Below, piece by piece: positions 17,004-25,960 of a stretch of 64,000 bases of DNA (position 1 is the first letter of the stretch; each line of letters begins with the position of its first letter). The position numbers were made by a program, and so were the translations under genes. The notes below the pieces were generated by a model, which worked only from the letters and a program-made list of their open reading frames with translations, was not told where the DNA came from and made no database searches. Source of the stretch: Sulfolobales archaeon Acd1 (GTDB lineage: Archaea; Thermoproteota; Thermoprotei_A; Sulfolobales; Sulfolobaceae). Location of the stretch: positions 62,001 through 126,000 of the forward strand of contig APJY01000003.1 in NCBI GenBank assembly GCA_000389735.1, written 5' to 3'.

Positions 17004-18082
17004 ACGTCGGTGCTGCCTTCCTCGGTAAGGACTTGGAGTACGTCGAGAGGGTCAACGTCGTCGTCGAGAAAGGGGAGATAACGCACATCGGTAGGGGCTA
17101 CGACGACAGGGCGGAGGACTATAGGGGTTACGTCCTCCTCCCGCCCCTCGTCAACTCCCACTCCCACCTTGCGGACTCAGCCTTCCCCGAGTACGGTGTC
17201 AACCTGACGATAAAGGAGGCCGTCGGCGACCCTAAGAGCGAGAAGTACAGGCTCTTCGGAAGCGTTGACTCCGAAAGGCTCAGGGAGGCTATAGGCAGGG
17301 CTTTGAGGGAGTCCCTGAGGAGAGGGGTATTCGCTGTCGTAGACTTCAGGGAGCAGGGTCTGGAGGGGCTGAGGTTGGTCCAGGAGTTCAGGAAGGACAG
17401 GGGGGTCGTTTACCTCGCCTTAGGTAGACTGGACGAGTTCGACGAGGATCACCTGATGAAGCTGAGGGAGCTCGGCGACGGCTACGGGTTACCTTCCGCT
17501 TCAGCCAACGAGGAGGAGCTTAAAGCTATCAGGAGGGCCTTCTCCGACAAGCTCAGGGCCGCCCACGTCTCCGAGACCTTGAGGCACTACCTGGCCAACG
17601 ACCTGGAGAGGCTCCTGAACAGCTACGACCCTAACCTGATAGTTCACGCCAGCCGCTTCAGCTATAAGGACTTCCAGGGCCTGAGCGTTCCTGTGGCGTT
17701 TTGCCCGAGGAGCAACCTCTGGCTCGGCGTGGGCGTTCCGAGGATAGCTGACGCAATAAGGGCGGGGGTCGAGGTCCTTTTCGGGACCGACAACGCCGGC
17801 CTCAACACGGTGAACCTCTGGAAGGACTTGGAGTTAGCTTTGCTGATAACGAGGGCGCAGGAGCCTACCTCCGACTACTCCGCCGAGATCCTGAAGGGAG
17901 CGACCTACCACGCCTACGAGCTGCTCGGCCTCAACTGGGGGCTGGAGGAAGGGAGGGAGGCCCGGTTCGTGCTGGTGCCCGGGGAGGGGGTCTTCGAGGC
18001 GATCAACAAAAGAACCGCCCTAATAAAGAGGGCCTCCGAAAGGCCCTTGCTCGCCTTCAACCTGAGGGGGATGGTAGGATGA
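16985..18082 (+). CDS. Amidohydrolase-superfamily deaminase, candidate missing riboflavin-pathway deaminase
   Basis: 365 aa TIM-barrel metal hydrolase. Metal and catalytic residues are visible: H59 and H61 (NSHSHLAD), H194 with E197 (AAHVSET), H221 (IVHAS), D269 (FGTDNAG), plus the CPRSN motif. HVSET with a Glu three residues after the His is the TRZ/ATZ and SAH/guanine-deaminase pattern, so base deamination is likely. Lies between arfA and arfB, overlapping both (19 and 4 nt). In archaea the deaminase acting on the diamino-ribitylamino-pyrimidinone phosphate is, as far as I know, unassigned; this gene fits. Alternative: a salvage deaminase for pterin or guanine compounds. Confidence 0.8.
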   Translation: MEGLRLNVGAAFLGKDLEYVERVNVVVEKGEITHIGRGYDDRAEDYRGYVLLPPLVNSHSHLADSAFPEYGVNLTIKEAVGDPKSEKYRLFGSVDSERLREAIGRALRESLRRGVFAVVDFREQGLEGLRLVQEFRKDRGVVYLALGRLDEFDEDHLMKLRELGDGYGLPSASANEEELKAIRRAFSDKLRAAHVSETLRHYLANDLERLLNSYDPNLIVHASRFSYKDFQGLSVPVAFCPRSNLWLGVGVPRIADAIRAGVEVLFGTDNAGLNTVNLWKDLELALLITRAQEPTSDYSAEILKGATYHAYELLGLNWGLEEGREARFVLVPGEGVFEAINKRTALIKRASERPLLAFNLRGMVG

Positions 18083-18771
18083 AACTGACTGAGGTCACTA
18101 AGGACGACCTGAACTGCCTAGTGGGGCTCCTGCCGGTAGGGAGCGTCGAGCAACACGGCCCCCACCTGCCCATGGGGACGGACTCCCTGATAGCGGAGGA
18201 AGTCGCCAGGAGAGTGGAGGGGGAGCTGAGGGACGAAGTGACGCTCTTCCCAACGATATACTACACTTGCTCTATGGAACACGAGGGCTTCCCCTACGTG
18301 GGAGTGAGTTACACGACTTTCCTGAACTACCTCACTGAGGTCCTCGAATCCGGGCTGAGGCTGTGTAAGGCCATCGTGCTGGTCCTGGGCCACGGAGGAG
18401 TGATTTCTGTGGCGGACTTAGCCAGGAGGCAGGTGAACTTCAGGAGCGGGGACAGAAAGGTCTACGTGTTCTTCGTGACGGCCTCCCATCCTAAGGGGGG
18501 CTCGGAGGACCTGCACGCCGGGAGCCTCGAGTCCTCGGCGATCAAAGCGATCAGGCCCGAGCTCGTGAAGGAGGACAGGCTTGAAAACGTGAACTTCGAC
18601 TTCAGGGAGGGAGTCTTCGAGGTTTACACCGTTAAGGAGTCCAACCCCTACGGGATCATCAACAGGGGCGAGGTCAGGGTTGACGTGAGACTTGGAGCGG
18701 AGTTCCTGAACAGGGCGACGCGGGACCTCAAGGAGTTGGTGATGAGGATAATCGAGGGTTTAAGGAAGTGA
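18079..18771 (+). CDS. arfB: FAPy deformylase ArfB (creatininase family)
   Basis: Removes formate from the ArfA product. 230 aa creatininase-like metalloamidohydrolase: LLPVGSVEQHGPHLPMGTDS (metal Glu, His, Asp), YYTCSMEHEGFPYVGVSYTTF, VLGHGGVISVA, and SEDLHAGSLESS (metal His and Glu). These match ArfB better than creatininase itself, and the operon position confirms it. ATG overlaps the amidohydrolase stop by 4 nt. Last gene of the operon; arfC converges 3 nt away. Confidence 0.88.
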   Translation: MKLTEVTKDDLNCLVGLLPVGSVEQHGPHLPMGTDSLIAEEVARRVEGELRDEVTLFPTIYYTCSMEHEGFPYVGVSYTTFLNYLTEVLESGLRLCKAIVLVLGHGGVISVADLARRQVNFRSGDRKVYVFFVTASHPKGGSEDLHAGSLESSAIKAIRPELVKEDRLENVNFDFREGVFEVYTVKESNPYGIINRGEVRVDVRLGAEFLNRATRDLKELVMRIIEGLRK

Positions 18772-18774
18772 TCC

Positions 18775-19425
18775 TCAGCACTCCCTCTTATAGACCGCGT
18801 GGATCTCACGCCCGCACTCGCAGAGCGTGAACTCCATCAATCGTAACTTCGGTGCTTCAGGCCCCCTGAACCCCTCCCCTTCCGCGAGGCTAACTCCGCT
18901 ACCGAAAACGCTTGGAGAGAAGGTCAACCTGATCTCGTCGTAAAGGCCCTCCTTTATTAGGCTCCAGATGAGCCTTCCCCCTCCTTCGACCATGACCCTC
19001 CTGACCCCTCTGGAGTAGAGGTCCTCCATCACCTTCGTTAAAGTCAAACCCTCCAGGCAAACCACTTCGACGCCCTTCGCCCTCAACGTCTCGACGAGGC
19101 CTCTCTTGGCCTCGCACGCCCCTGAGTCCGAATAGACTATCGTGGGCGGGGGCGTGACGAACACCTTGAGGTCTGGGCTCAGGTCGAGGCTCCCGCTCAC
19201 TATCACCCTCGTCGGGTTCCTGTTTGCCTTTACGAGCCTGACCGTGAGTAGGGGGTCGTCCTTCCTCACGGTTCCTCCCCCCACCATCACAGCGTCTACC
19301 TCGCTCCTCAGCCTGTGCTGTCTGACCTTATCGAACTCGCAGCTGAGCCTGCTGTAGCCTTCCCTGGAGGCCAGCCTGCCGTCGAGGGTCACGGTTGAGA
19401 AAACGATTACGTAAGGCCTAGACAA
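18775..19425 (-). CDS. arfC: 2,5-diamino-6-ribosylamino-pyrimidinone 5'-phosphate reductase (ArfC)
   Basis: NAD(P)H-dependent reductase of the RibD C-terminal/Rib7 family; turns ribosyl into ribityl. YVIVFSTVTLDGRLAS, EVDAVMVGGGTVRKDDPLLTVR, NPTRVIVSG and VRRVMVEGGGRLIWSLI are the family motifs. There is no deaminase domain fused. The frame is open to 19485, but a TATA-like CTTATAGG lies inside that extension (near 19448-19456); the TTG at 19425, about 26 nt downstream, begins SRPYVIVFST and fits both promoter and family start. Convergent to arfB. Confidence 0.85.
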   Translation of the reverse strand: MSRPYVIVFSTVTLDGRLASREGYSRLSCEFDKVRQHRLRSEVDAVMVGGGTVRKDDPLLTVRLVKANRNPTRVIVSGSLDLSPDLKVFVTPPPTIVYSDSGACEAKRGLVETLRAKGVEVVCLEGLTLTKVMEDLYSRGVRRVMVEGGGRLIWSLIKEGLYDEIRLTFSPSVFGSGVSLAEGEGFRGPEAPKLRLMEFTLCECGREIHAVYKREC

Positions 19426-19466
19426 ACCCAGCCACTGACTTTCGGCGAACCTATAAGCTTTGCTAG

Positions 19467-19991
19467 TCAAGGTTGACCTCCACATGGTTTCACTTTAAGT
19501 CCCTCCTCGCCGACGTAAAACCATAACGGGCGATAGGCGTTGAATTTGTCACCCATAATCTTCGGTATATTTTTCTCGACCTTCTCAACGTCACTACGGT
19601 TAACCACAAGTACAGCCTCGTACGTGATTTTTTTAGCTGTTAAACCCAGTGACCTCCTTAGTAGGGTGTTAACGAATTCTACACAATAATTCATCTTGTT
19701 TAGTAATGTATCTAGCTCCCTGCCTTGTTTTGTTGTTAGTTCAATGATTTTAATTATCAATCCTTTGTCCTTACTTCTCACTATTACGATAGCGTCGCAG
19801 TGCTCACGTGAATGAATACCAATATTGCTAAGGTCACCAGTTTTAAATTTTTTCAGCTCCTCGTCTTTTACTTTATCTAGTCCATTATAAACTTCCTCCA
19901 TGTCGATAAAAAGTAATACATTATCGCCCTTTATGAAAAACTTACAGGAACTTTCCTCAAGCACTCCCTTCTCGACCTCTAAACTCACCAT
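19467..19991 (-). CDS. Unknown partner of OLD-like ATPase, possible nuclease
   Basis: 174 aa, AT-richer than its neighbours. Central IHSREHCDAIVIVRSKDKGLIIKIIELTTKQ has the strand-D-strand-E layout of PD-(D/E)xK-like nucleases, with Thr instead of the usual Lys; resemblance is weak. The ATG at 19991 has a good Shine-Dalgarno-like GGTGAG a few nt upstream, as expected for a downstream gene in an operon. It lies 58 nt after the ATPase gene. ATPase plus small effector is the layout of several defence modules, but I cannot name this one. Confidence 0.65.
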   Translation of the reverse strand: MVSLEVEKGVLEESSCKFFIKGDNVLLFIDMEEVYNGLDKVKDEELKKFKTGDLSNIGIHSREHCDAIVIVRSKDKGLIIKIIELTTKQGRELDTLLNKMNYCVEFVNTLLRRSLGLTAKKITYEAVLVVNRSDVEKVEKNIPKIMGDKFNAYRPLWFYVGEEGLKVKPCGGQP

Positions 19992-20049
19992 AACCCCTCA
20001 CCTTAGTTCAAACATCACTACGTAGTTTTCATAGCTAGGATGCTCCGTT

Positions 20050-21414
20050 TCACCCTTCACCGAACAGCCTCTTCGAATGAAGCGATGAGACCCACTTGAA
20101 CTCCTTTTTTAACACGTCGATAGTCCCCGGCATACCCTTCACGGCTTCATCAACGCTCACGTCCTTAACTTCCCCCTCGGTGAAGTGATATATTTTGACC
20201 TTAACTTCTTTCTGATTAGCCTTTTCTACAGCCTCCGCCAACGCCTCGTAATCTTTCACCTTCAAGTCCTCAAACAAGTCCTTTAATTCCTCCTTAGTGG
20301 GCCTTAACATACTCAAGTGAGCGATGATGTAAAACATGGTCTGGCTGTGAGTTGAAATCACGATACGGTTAAACGAGGATAAAGCGTAAAGGACTACACC
20401 CATTAAAAGTTGTAATTCCTCATGTAACTGCGTTTCGGGTTCTTCGAACAAGACCAGGCTCCCTTCCTTTACCGAGAGCAGGAAGCTCACGATCTCTAAT
20501 ACTGAAGCTGAGACGTACTCCCACGGAATTATTTTATCCTCCTCGACGTAAACTAACTTCTCACCGAGATCTTTTACTTGTCCTTTCAGTAACGGTTTTA
20601 TCAAGTTGAATATTTTTTCGTTATATGTACTTAAGCCCCTGTAATATTCCATCAGATAATGAGGTCTTGTAAAGTTAAATTCAAGATCTAATTCCAACAA
20701 TGGAGACTTGAAATAGCTCAGAATTTCTTGTACTACGAACTTCTGAAGCGCGAGGAATGATCTACCGTAAGGAATGTAAACAACGTCGTTGATTCCCTTT
20801 TCTCTTAGAAACTCGTTGAATCCTAAGTAATACTGATAGTTCACTCGCTCTTGTGCAATCATCATGAAAGCTCTAGAAAGAGATGAAAGAGTTTCATAAT
20901 CCTTCAAACAAGCTTCTTTCACCTTAGATATGTCTGCCTCGACCTTGACTTCTCCTTTATCACCGTTCACACTGATTTCATAAATTGTATTGCTAAGGGA
21001 AGACCTTAAACGTTCTACATCCTTATTTTTACATTTATTTGGAAAATACATTGGAGGTAAAGAAATAGGTCTGTACTTCTCTTCATAACTCAGTTTTCGA
21101 GTAAGTACGAAATCCAAAACGTTTATAGGTTCTAATTTAAACTCCCCCTCAGGTAATGAATCCCTTACGAATCTCTTGTAGTATTTCTCCGTTTCCTCCC
21201 TATCGATGGCGAAACGTTGGAGGAACGAATTATCCCTTACCTCAAGGGGATACCCTCTCAGCTCAATGAGAAGTCCTGGACAGTAAAGAGAATAGAATAT
21301 AGCCCTCATCGCAGTGCTCTTGCCGGTGCTAGGTTTTCCAACGAAAAGCGTGATGTCACCTAACTCGATTTCACCGTGCTTTATGGGACCGAGGTTAGAC
21401 AAGCGTAATTTCAT
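20050..21414 (-). CDS. OLD-like / SMC-type AAA ATPase (AAA_15/AAA_21)
   Basis: 454 aa ABC-type ATPase. Starts MKLRLSNLGPIKHGEIELGDITLFVGKPSTGKST (Walker A about residues 27-34), a helical insert follows, then the late Walker B LVLFEEPETQLHEELQ and switch His ISTHSQTMF. This is the ATPase half of OLD, Lamassu, Septu and PARIS-type systems. No TOPRIM domain is present; the effector is presumably the 174-aa protein downstream. Base composition is lower in GC than flanking core genes, a sign of transfer. Function as defence is inferred. Confidence 0.78.
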   Translation of the reverse strand: MKLRLSNLGPIKHGEIELGDITLFVGKPSTGKSTAMRAIFYSLYCPGLLIELRGYPLEVRDNSFLQRFAIDREETEKYYKRFVRDSLPEGEFKLEPINVLDFVLTRKLSYEEKYRPISLPPMYFPNKCKNKDVERLRSSLSNTIYEISVNGDKGEVKVEADISKVKEACLKDYETLSSLSRAFMMIAQERVNYQYYLGFNEFLREKGINDVVYIPYGRSFLALQKFVVQEILSYFKSPLLELDLEFNFTRPHYLMEYYRGLSTYNEKIFNLIKPLLKGQVKDLGEKLVYVEEDKIIPWEYVSASVLEIVSFLLSVKEGSLVLFEEPETQLHEELQLLMGVVLYALSSFNRIVISTHSQTMFYIIAHLSMLRPTKEELKDLFEDLKVKDYEALAEAVEKANQKEVKVKIYHFTEGEVKDVSVDEAVKGMPGTIDVLKKEFKWVSSLHSKRLFGEG

Positions 21415-21513
21415 AACAGCACCAGATTCGTCAGGGTAATAAACCTTGGACGGTCAATGAATTACTAATTTTTATTTACCTATAATGATGTTAGTCTAAT
21501 CCATTTAGACCGA

Positions 21514-21885
21514 TCACGTCAGGGGCAGGATCTCCGTCCTCTCGGTGATCCTCTTCCTCCCCGTGAAGCCGTCCTCGGCGTAGTGGTAATACATCACGTC
21601 GGGCTCGTCCACCTTCCAGCAGAGGTAGGCGCTCCTACCGTCAACTACTGCGGGGAAGTCGAAGAGGCCCATGTCGAGATCCCTGATCATCACGCCCATC
21701 CTCGTTATCTTCGTGACTATCTCGTTGACCTTCCTCGTGTACTCGGAGAGGGCCTCCTTATCCCCGGAAAGGAGGGCCTCCTCCACTTTCCCCTTAACTT
21801 CTGTGTACTCCCTGTGGAGTTTCCTCAGCTCGGGAACCAAGCTCTTAGCCGCCTTGAGGTCGAAAAAGGGGTACTCCGGCTCCAT
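21514..21885 (-). CDS. DUF2203 family protein
   Basis: 123 aa. N-terminal helical pair (SLVPELRKLHREYTEVKGKVEEALL) and C-terminal RSAYLCWKVDEPDVMYYHYAEDGFTGRKRI, which is the DUF2203 signature (YLCWxxxEPxVxYxHxxxxGFxGR). Function unknown; widespread in bacteria and archaea. GC-rich again, marking the end of the low-GC cassette. Confidence 0.8.
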   Translation of the reverse strand: MEPEYPFFDLKAAKSLVPELRKLHREYTEVKGKVEEALLSGDKEALSEYTRKVNEIVTKITRMGVMIRDLDMGLFDFPAVVDGRSAYLCWKVDEPDVMYYHYAEDGFTGRKRITERTEILPLT

Positions 21886-21999
21886 GAGTTCCGTCCTCTA
21901 ACGAACTTCTCTGGTAACCGTGGGATTTAAGCGAGAGATTATGCGGTTCTGCATGGGTCAGGAAACGGTTTAAATACTGAACTACGTTTCTCCCGTGAT

Positions 22000-23637
22000 A
22001 TGAATAGACTAAAGGGTCTAAGCCTCGGATTCCTGACTTTACTGGCTTTAGCTCCTGCTCTTGGCTTGTTGAGCCCGGTATCCCAAGCGAACTACGCCTC
22101 AGCCCAGGCCTCCTTCAGCTTCTACATGGTCACCCTCAGCAGCTTCTCAGGCGGCTTTAACGGCCCGATGGGGGGCCAGCAGGCTAACGTCATCCATTAC
22201 CTGGTCGTGCAATCTAACGGTACCAGAAACGTGACGGGGACCAACGCGTCAGTTAGGGTAACGTCTGAGGTCTACGATTACGCCCTCGTAAGCGTGGGGA
22301 CCGAAACCGTAAGCGGCGACGTGAACTTGAGCCTCGCCGACAACGAGCTAACGATAGAGTCCAACGTTTCCTACTTGTCCCAAGTGGTGATAGAGACGGC
22401 GGGTCAGGAGTACATAGCTTGGGCCGGGCTCACTAACGGCACTTTCGAAGCTACAGTCCCCGCATATGTCAACGGCACAGCCGAGGTTTACCTGTACTTC
22501 CTCAACGGCTCCGGGTTCTACGTGGTGAACGCCGACCTGAAGGCGGGCTCGACCGTCACGGTCCCGATAAAGGCCACCCTCCAGAGCCTATCAGTGAGTA
22601 GCGTTTCTGTTATGAGCTCCGAGAGGACGTTCGTGGTCAACGAGCCGAGGAGGTACGCACCCCTGGCGTTCTACCTAGAGGCCAACGGGACGGTCTACTC
22701 CGACGTGGAGGGCTACAAGGCGGTTAAGGCGTACTGGAACGGTACTCTAGTGCCGGCCATCGTGTGGAGGGGTGAGGGCATTTTCAAGCACGAGACCATA
22801 TCGTTCTACGGCGTCAACGGCACCCTGGTAGGTTACGTGAGCATGTTCTTCCTTAACGCCTCCCTTGGGCTCATGGCTAAAGGGCTCGTCGTCTCAGGCC
22901 CTAAGATAGTCAGGGAAACGTCAATGCTGACCATAGTGAGCGTGAACGGCAAAGTCGTCAAGCCGGAGTTCGAGGGCATAGCGATGATTAACGGGGCCCC
23001 CGTCGTGATTGTCGTAGGCCATAAGGGAGAGGTGATGAGCACCGGTAACGTAACCCTCTCCCATGAGGTCTACATCAACGGGACGAAGGGCGCGATCGTG
23101 TGGGTCGAGGTCAACGGGACGACTAAGGCCGTCGTGGTGTTCAAGGACAACACCACCGCCAACGCGACCGTCGTTAAGCCCGAGAACGTGAGCCGCGCTA
23201 ACGTCACGTATCAAGGGACGCCTTACAGCGCCATTAAGGTAGTCGTTCCCAACGTCTCCGGCGTGATGACGTTCAACGTCACGGTGAACGGGAGCGTCGT
23301 GACGGTGCTGAAGGAGACGCCCGATGGGAAGTTAATCGCGTTGAATTCCAGCAATTACTTCCTCGTGAACGGCAGGCTGGTCGTAGTCGACGACCCGACC
23401 CAAACCTACTACGTGGTAACCGGGCCCGCGAACACCAATTCCTCCAGTGTAACGACTTCCAGTAATACAACCACGACTCAGACGTCATCTTTAAACCAAA
23501 CGTCCACTGCCTCAGCTCAGACGCCCTCCTCCAGCTCCTCAGTGACCTCCTCCAACAACACCGTTATCATCATAGCGGGGATTATCGTCGTTGCGATCGT
23601 AGTCGCCGCCGTCGCGGCGTTGCTCAGGAGGAAGTGA
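22000..23637 (+). CDS. Large secreted, membrane-anchored glycoprotein
   Basis: 545 aa. N-terminal signal peptide (MNRLKGLSLGFLTLLALAPALGLLSPVSQA), beta-rich body with many NxS/T sequons, a Ser/Thr-rich stalk from about residue 475 (TSSNTTTTQTSS and following), and one C-terminal membrane span ending LLRRK. This is the common plan of Sulfolobales surface proteins anchored in the membrane and reaching the S-layer. No enzymatic motif seen. TATA-like TTTAAATA near 21971 gives a leaderless start at the ATG. Function unknown. Confidence 0.8.
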   Translation: MNRLKGLSLGFLTLLALAPALGLLSPVSQANYASAQASFSFYMVTLSSFSGGFNGPMGGQQANVIHYLVVQSNGTRNVTGTNASVRVTSEVYDYALVSVGTETVSGDVNLSLADNELTIESNVSYLSQVVIETAGQEYIAWAGLTNGTFEATVPAYVNGTAEVYLYFLNGSGFYVVNADLKAGSTVTVPIKATLQSLSVSSVSVMSSERTFVVNEPRRYAPLAFYLEANGTVYSDVEGYKAVKAYWNGTLVPAIVWRGEGIFKHETISFYGVNGTLVGYVSMFFLNASLGLMAKGLVVSGPKIVRETSMLTIVSVNGKVVKPEFEGIAMINGAPVVIVVGHKGEVMSTGNVTLSHEVYINGTKGAIVWVEVNGTTKAVVVFKDNTTANATVVKPENVSRANVTYQGTPYSAIKVVVPNVSGVMTFNVTVNGSVVTVLKETPDGKLIALNSSNYFLVNGRLVVVDDPTQTYYVVTGPANTNSSSVTTSSNTTTTQTSSLNQTSTASAQTPSSSSSVTSSNNTVIIIAGIIVVAIVVAAVAALLRRK

Positions 23638-23708
23638 AAACGAGTTTAACTATTTTTTAGTCCCCTCACTTTTCCGCCAGGTGGTCACAAATACTCAAGG
23701 ACGCCTTC

Positions 23709-25022
23709 GTGGGTGACCTGATAAAGGACAAGGACTCGCTTTTGGGGAAAGAGGTCTCCCTCTGCGGTTGGGTCGATAGGGTGAGGGATCACGGCAAGCT
23801 CAGGTTCATAATGCTGAGGGACAGGACGGGTCAAATACAGCTGGTGGTGAAGCAGGGCGAGACGCCGGAGGAGGCCGTTAAGGCCTCGAACGAGGCCAGG
23901 GACGAGGCGGTGATCTGCGTCAAGGGAACCTTGAGGAAGGCCCCGACTAAGGAAGGCGTCGAGGTCGCGGTGAGGGAAATGAGCGTGCTGAACAGGCCCG
24001 TCGAGCCCCTCCCCTTACTCCCCAGGGATTCGTTATCGGCGATACTCGACACGAGGCTGAAGTTCAGGTGGCTGGACGTCAGGAACCCGAAGGTCACTAA
24101 GGTCTTCCTGCTCCAGGCCTGGGTGGCCCAGAAGTTCAGGGAGTACTTCTCCTCTAAAGGGTTCGTGGAGATCTTCACCCCCAAGATAGTTGGGGCTGGA
24201 ACGGAAGGAGGCGCCGAGGTCTTCCCCGTCATTTACTTCGGCAAGCCCGCCTTCCTGGCCCAGTCGCCCCAGTTCTACAAGCAGTTCTCGGTCATAGCTG
24301 GCCTCGAGAGGGTGTTCGAGGTAGGCCCCGTCTTCAGGGCGGAGCCCCACCACACCACAAGGCACCTGACGGAGTACCACTCGATGGACATCGAGGTCGG
24401 CTTCATCCAGAGCTATTACGACGTGATATCCTTCGTGGAGGGCTTCGTTAAGCACTTAGCCGAGGCCATGAGGAAGGAGGAGCTGCCCCAGAGGGTTCTG
24501 CAGGAGTACAACGTCGAGCCCTTAGAGATCCCCGGCGAGGTGCCCAAGATCCCACTAAGGAAGGCCTACGAGATCTTGGACAGCGAGTTCAAGAAACACA
24601 TCCCGTACGGCGAGGACTTGGACAGCGAGGGGGAGAAGTTGCTCGGCCAGTACGTGAAGGAGAGGTTCAAGAGCGACCTGGTCTTCGTGACGGAATACCC
24701 GTGGAAGGTCAGGCCGTTCTACACCATGAGGAAGGAGGACGAGCCCGACTGGACCTACAGCTTCGACGGCCTGCTGAGGGGCCTCGAGATAGTCACCGGC
24801 GGCCAGAGGGAGCACAGGTACGAGAGGCTGGTCGAGAACGTCAAGGACAAGGGGATGAACCCGAAGAACTTCGAGTTCTACCTGAACTTCTTCAAGCACG
24901 GGGCTCCGCCCCACGGTGGAGCCGGCCTGGGGCTGGAGAGGATAACGATGCAGTCCCTCAAGCTCGAGAACATAAGGGAGGCGAGGCTGTTGCCGAGGGA
25001 CCCAGAGACCCTGTTGCCGTGA
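23709..25022 (+). CDS. aspS: Aspartyl-tRNA synthetase, archaeal type (probably Asp/Asn non-discriminating)
   Basis: 437 aa class IIb synthetase. N-terminal OB-fold anticodon domain (VSLCGWVDRVRDHGKLRFIMLRDRTG), motif 2 as VFRAEPHHTTRHLTEYHSMDIE, motif 3 as GGAGLGLERITM. Length is that of archaeal enzymes without the bacterial insert. GTG start at 23709; the frame stays open upstream, so a slightly longer start is possible. A T-rich tract (23650-23658) separates it from the surface-protein gene. Confidence 0.9.
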   Translation: MGDLIKDKDSLLGKEVSLCGWVDRVRDHGKLRFIMLRDRTGQIQLVVKQGETPEEAVKASNEARDEAVICVKGTLRKAPTKEGVEVAVREMSVLNRPVEPLPLLPRDSLSAILDTRLKFRWLDVRNPKVTKVFLLQAWVAQKFREYFSSKGFVEIFTPKIVGAGTEGGAEVFPVIYFGKPAFLAQSPQFYKQFSVIAGLERVFEVGPVFRAEPHHTTRHLTEYHSMDIEVGFIQSYYDVISFVEGFVKHLAEAMRKEELPQRVLQEYNVEPLEIPGEVPKIPLRKAYEILDSEFKKHIPYGEDLDSEGEKLLGQYVKERFKSDLVFVTEYPWKVRPFYTMRKEDEPDWTYSFDGLLRGLEIVTGGQREHRYERLVENVKDKGMNPKNFEFYLNFFKHGAPPHGGAGLGLERITMQSLKLENIREARLLPRDPETLLP

Positions 25023-25168
25023 GAAGTAAGAGAGGAATTATTTTACTGCGCCTTCCTCGCAGCGTGGGTTACGACTTCGCCCTCGGAGTTTACAGTTACT
25101 GCCCTCAGCTCGGACTTCGCCAACCCGAGGGCTCCCGGATAGGCGCCTATGGTTTAACCAGCCCTTCG

Positions 25169-25192
25169 GTTTAACTTTATCACAAGTTAAAC
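25169..25192. promoter_or_regulatory. Perfect 9-bp inverted repeat upstream of vapBC
   Basis: GTTTAACTT at 25169-25177 and AAGTTAAAC at 25184-25192, six bases apart, immediately before the TATA-like ACTTTAATTA. AbrB-type antitoxins bind such sites to repress their own operon; this is the likely operator. Confidence 0.5.
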
Positions 25193-25222
25193 TTTAATTA
25201 TCGCTAAACGGAGAATTACATC

Positions 25223-25459
25223 GTGGAGGTGAAGGTCCACAGGAAGGGCATCATAGTGATCCCCGCCGAGGTCAGGAGGAGGCTCAACGTCAGGGAGGGC
25301 TCCGTAATGGAGTTGGAGGTTGAGGGAGATAAGATCGTCCTGAAACGCAAGATGACCCTCCTGGATATGTACGGCGTGGATAAGGAGATGGGAGACTCCG
25401 CCGTGAAGGAGTTAGAGAGGTTGAGGAAGGAGGAAGTTGAGAGGGAGAATTCTGTTTGA
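25223..25459 (+). CDS. vapB: AbrB/VapB-type antitoxin
   Basis: 78 aa. MEVKVHRKGIIVIPAEVRRRLNVREGSVMELEVEGDKIVLKRK is a swapped-hairpin AbrB DNA-binding domain; the acidic, charged tail should wrap the toxin. GTG start at 25223. Overlaps vapC by 23 nt. The upstream palindrome at 25169-25192 is its likely binding site. Confidence 0.85.
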   Translation: MEVKVHRKGIIVIPAEVRRRLNVREGSVMELEVEGDKIVLKRKMTLLDMYGVDKEMGDSAVKELERLRKEEVERENSV

Positions 25460-25835
25460 CACGGGTTTCTTCCACGTGTACTTCTCCGGGCTTAACGAGG
25501 AGGCTAAGAGAGCCGTGGAGGAAGTTTATTCAGGCAAAAGCGTAGGTTACACGTTAGACCTCAATTTGGCGGAGTTCCTCTACACCTACGGCAAACTCAA
25601 AGGGGTAGAAACCGCTGAAGTCAGGCTCTCCCTGATCCTGAGTTCGCCGATAAAGGTCGTCAGCACCGACAAGGAGCTCGCCTTGAGGGCCGGCGAGCTC
25701 AAGCTCAAGCACCAGAACCTCTCCGTAGTGGACTGTTTCGTGGTGGCCTTCGCTGAGAGGGAGAACGCCGTGATATACACTACGGACTCGGAAATCAAGA
25801 GAGCTTACAAAAACACGATAATTCTACGCGGTTGA
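25437..25835 (+). CDS. vapC: VapC PIN-domain ribonuclease toxin
   Basis: 132 aa PIN domain: ILFDTGFF (first Asp), DLNLAEFLYTYG (Glu), LSVVDCFVVAFAERE (Asp) and IYTTDSEIK (last Asp). All four acidic residues are in place, so it should be an active Mg-dependent RNase. Starts within vapB. Probable frame entry is the GTG or ATG-like codon near 25437; a slightly later start would keep the first Asp. Confidence 0.85.
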   Translation: MRGRILFDTGFFHVYFSGLNEEAKRAVEEVYSGKSVGYTLDLNLAEFLYTYGKLKGVETAEVRLSLILSSPIKVVSTDKELALRAGELKLKHQNLSVVDCFVVAFAERENAVIYTTDSEIKRAYKNTIILRG

Positions 25836-25960
25836 GGAAGTTACTTAAGTTAAATTACTTGAATGACCGTGAGCTCCTCGAACCTCACCCCTTAACTCTT
25901 AACGAACCTGATCCGGCTCAGGACCTCGCGGCTTCTAGTTTGCTAAGAGCTCAGCCGCGC

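Noticed and set aside
25023-25168. Minus-strand coding-like stretch (LAKSELRAVTVNSEGEVV...)
   Set aside because: No start codon after an upstream stop, only ~35 codons; may be a gene remnant but cannot be supported as a gene.
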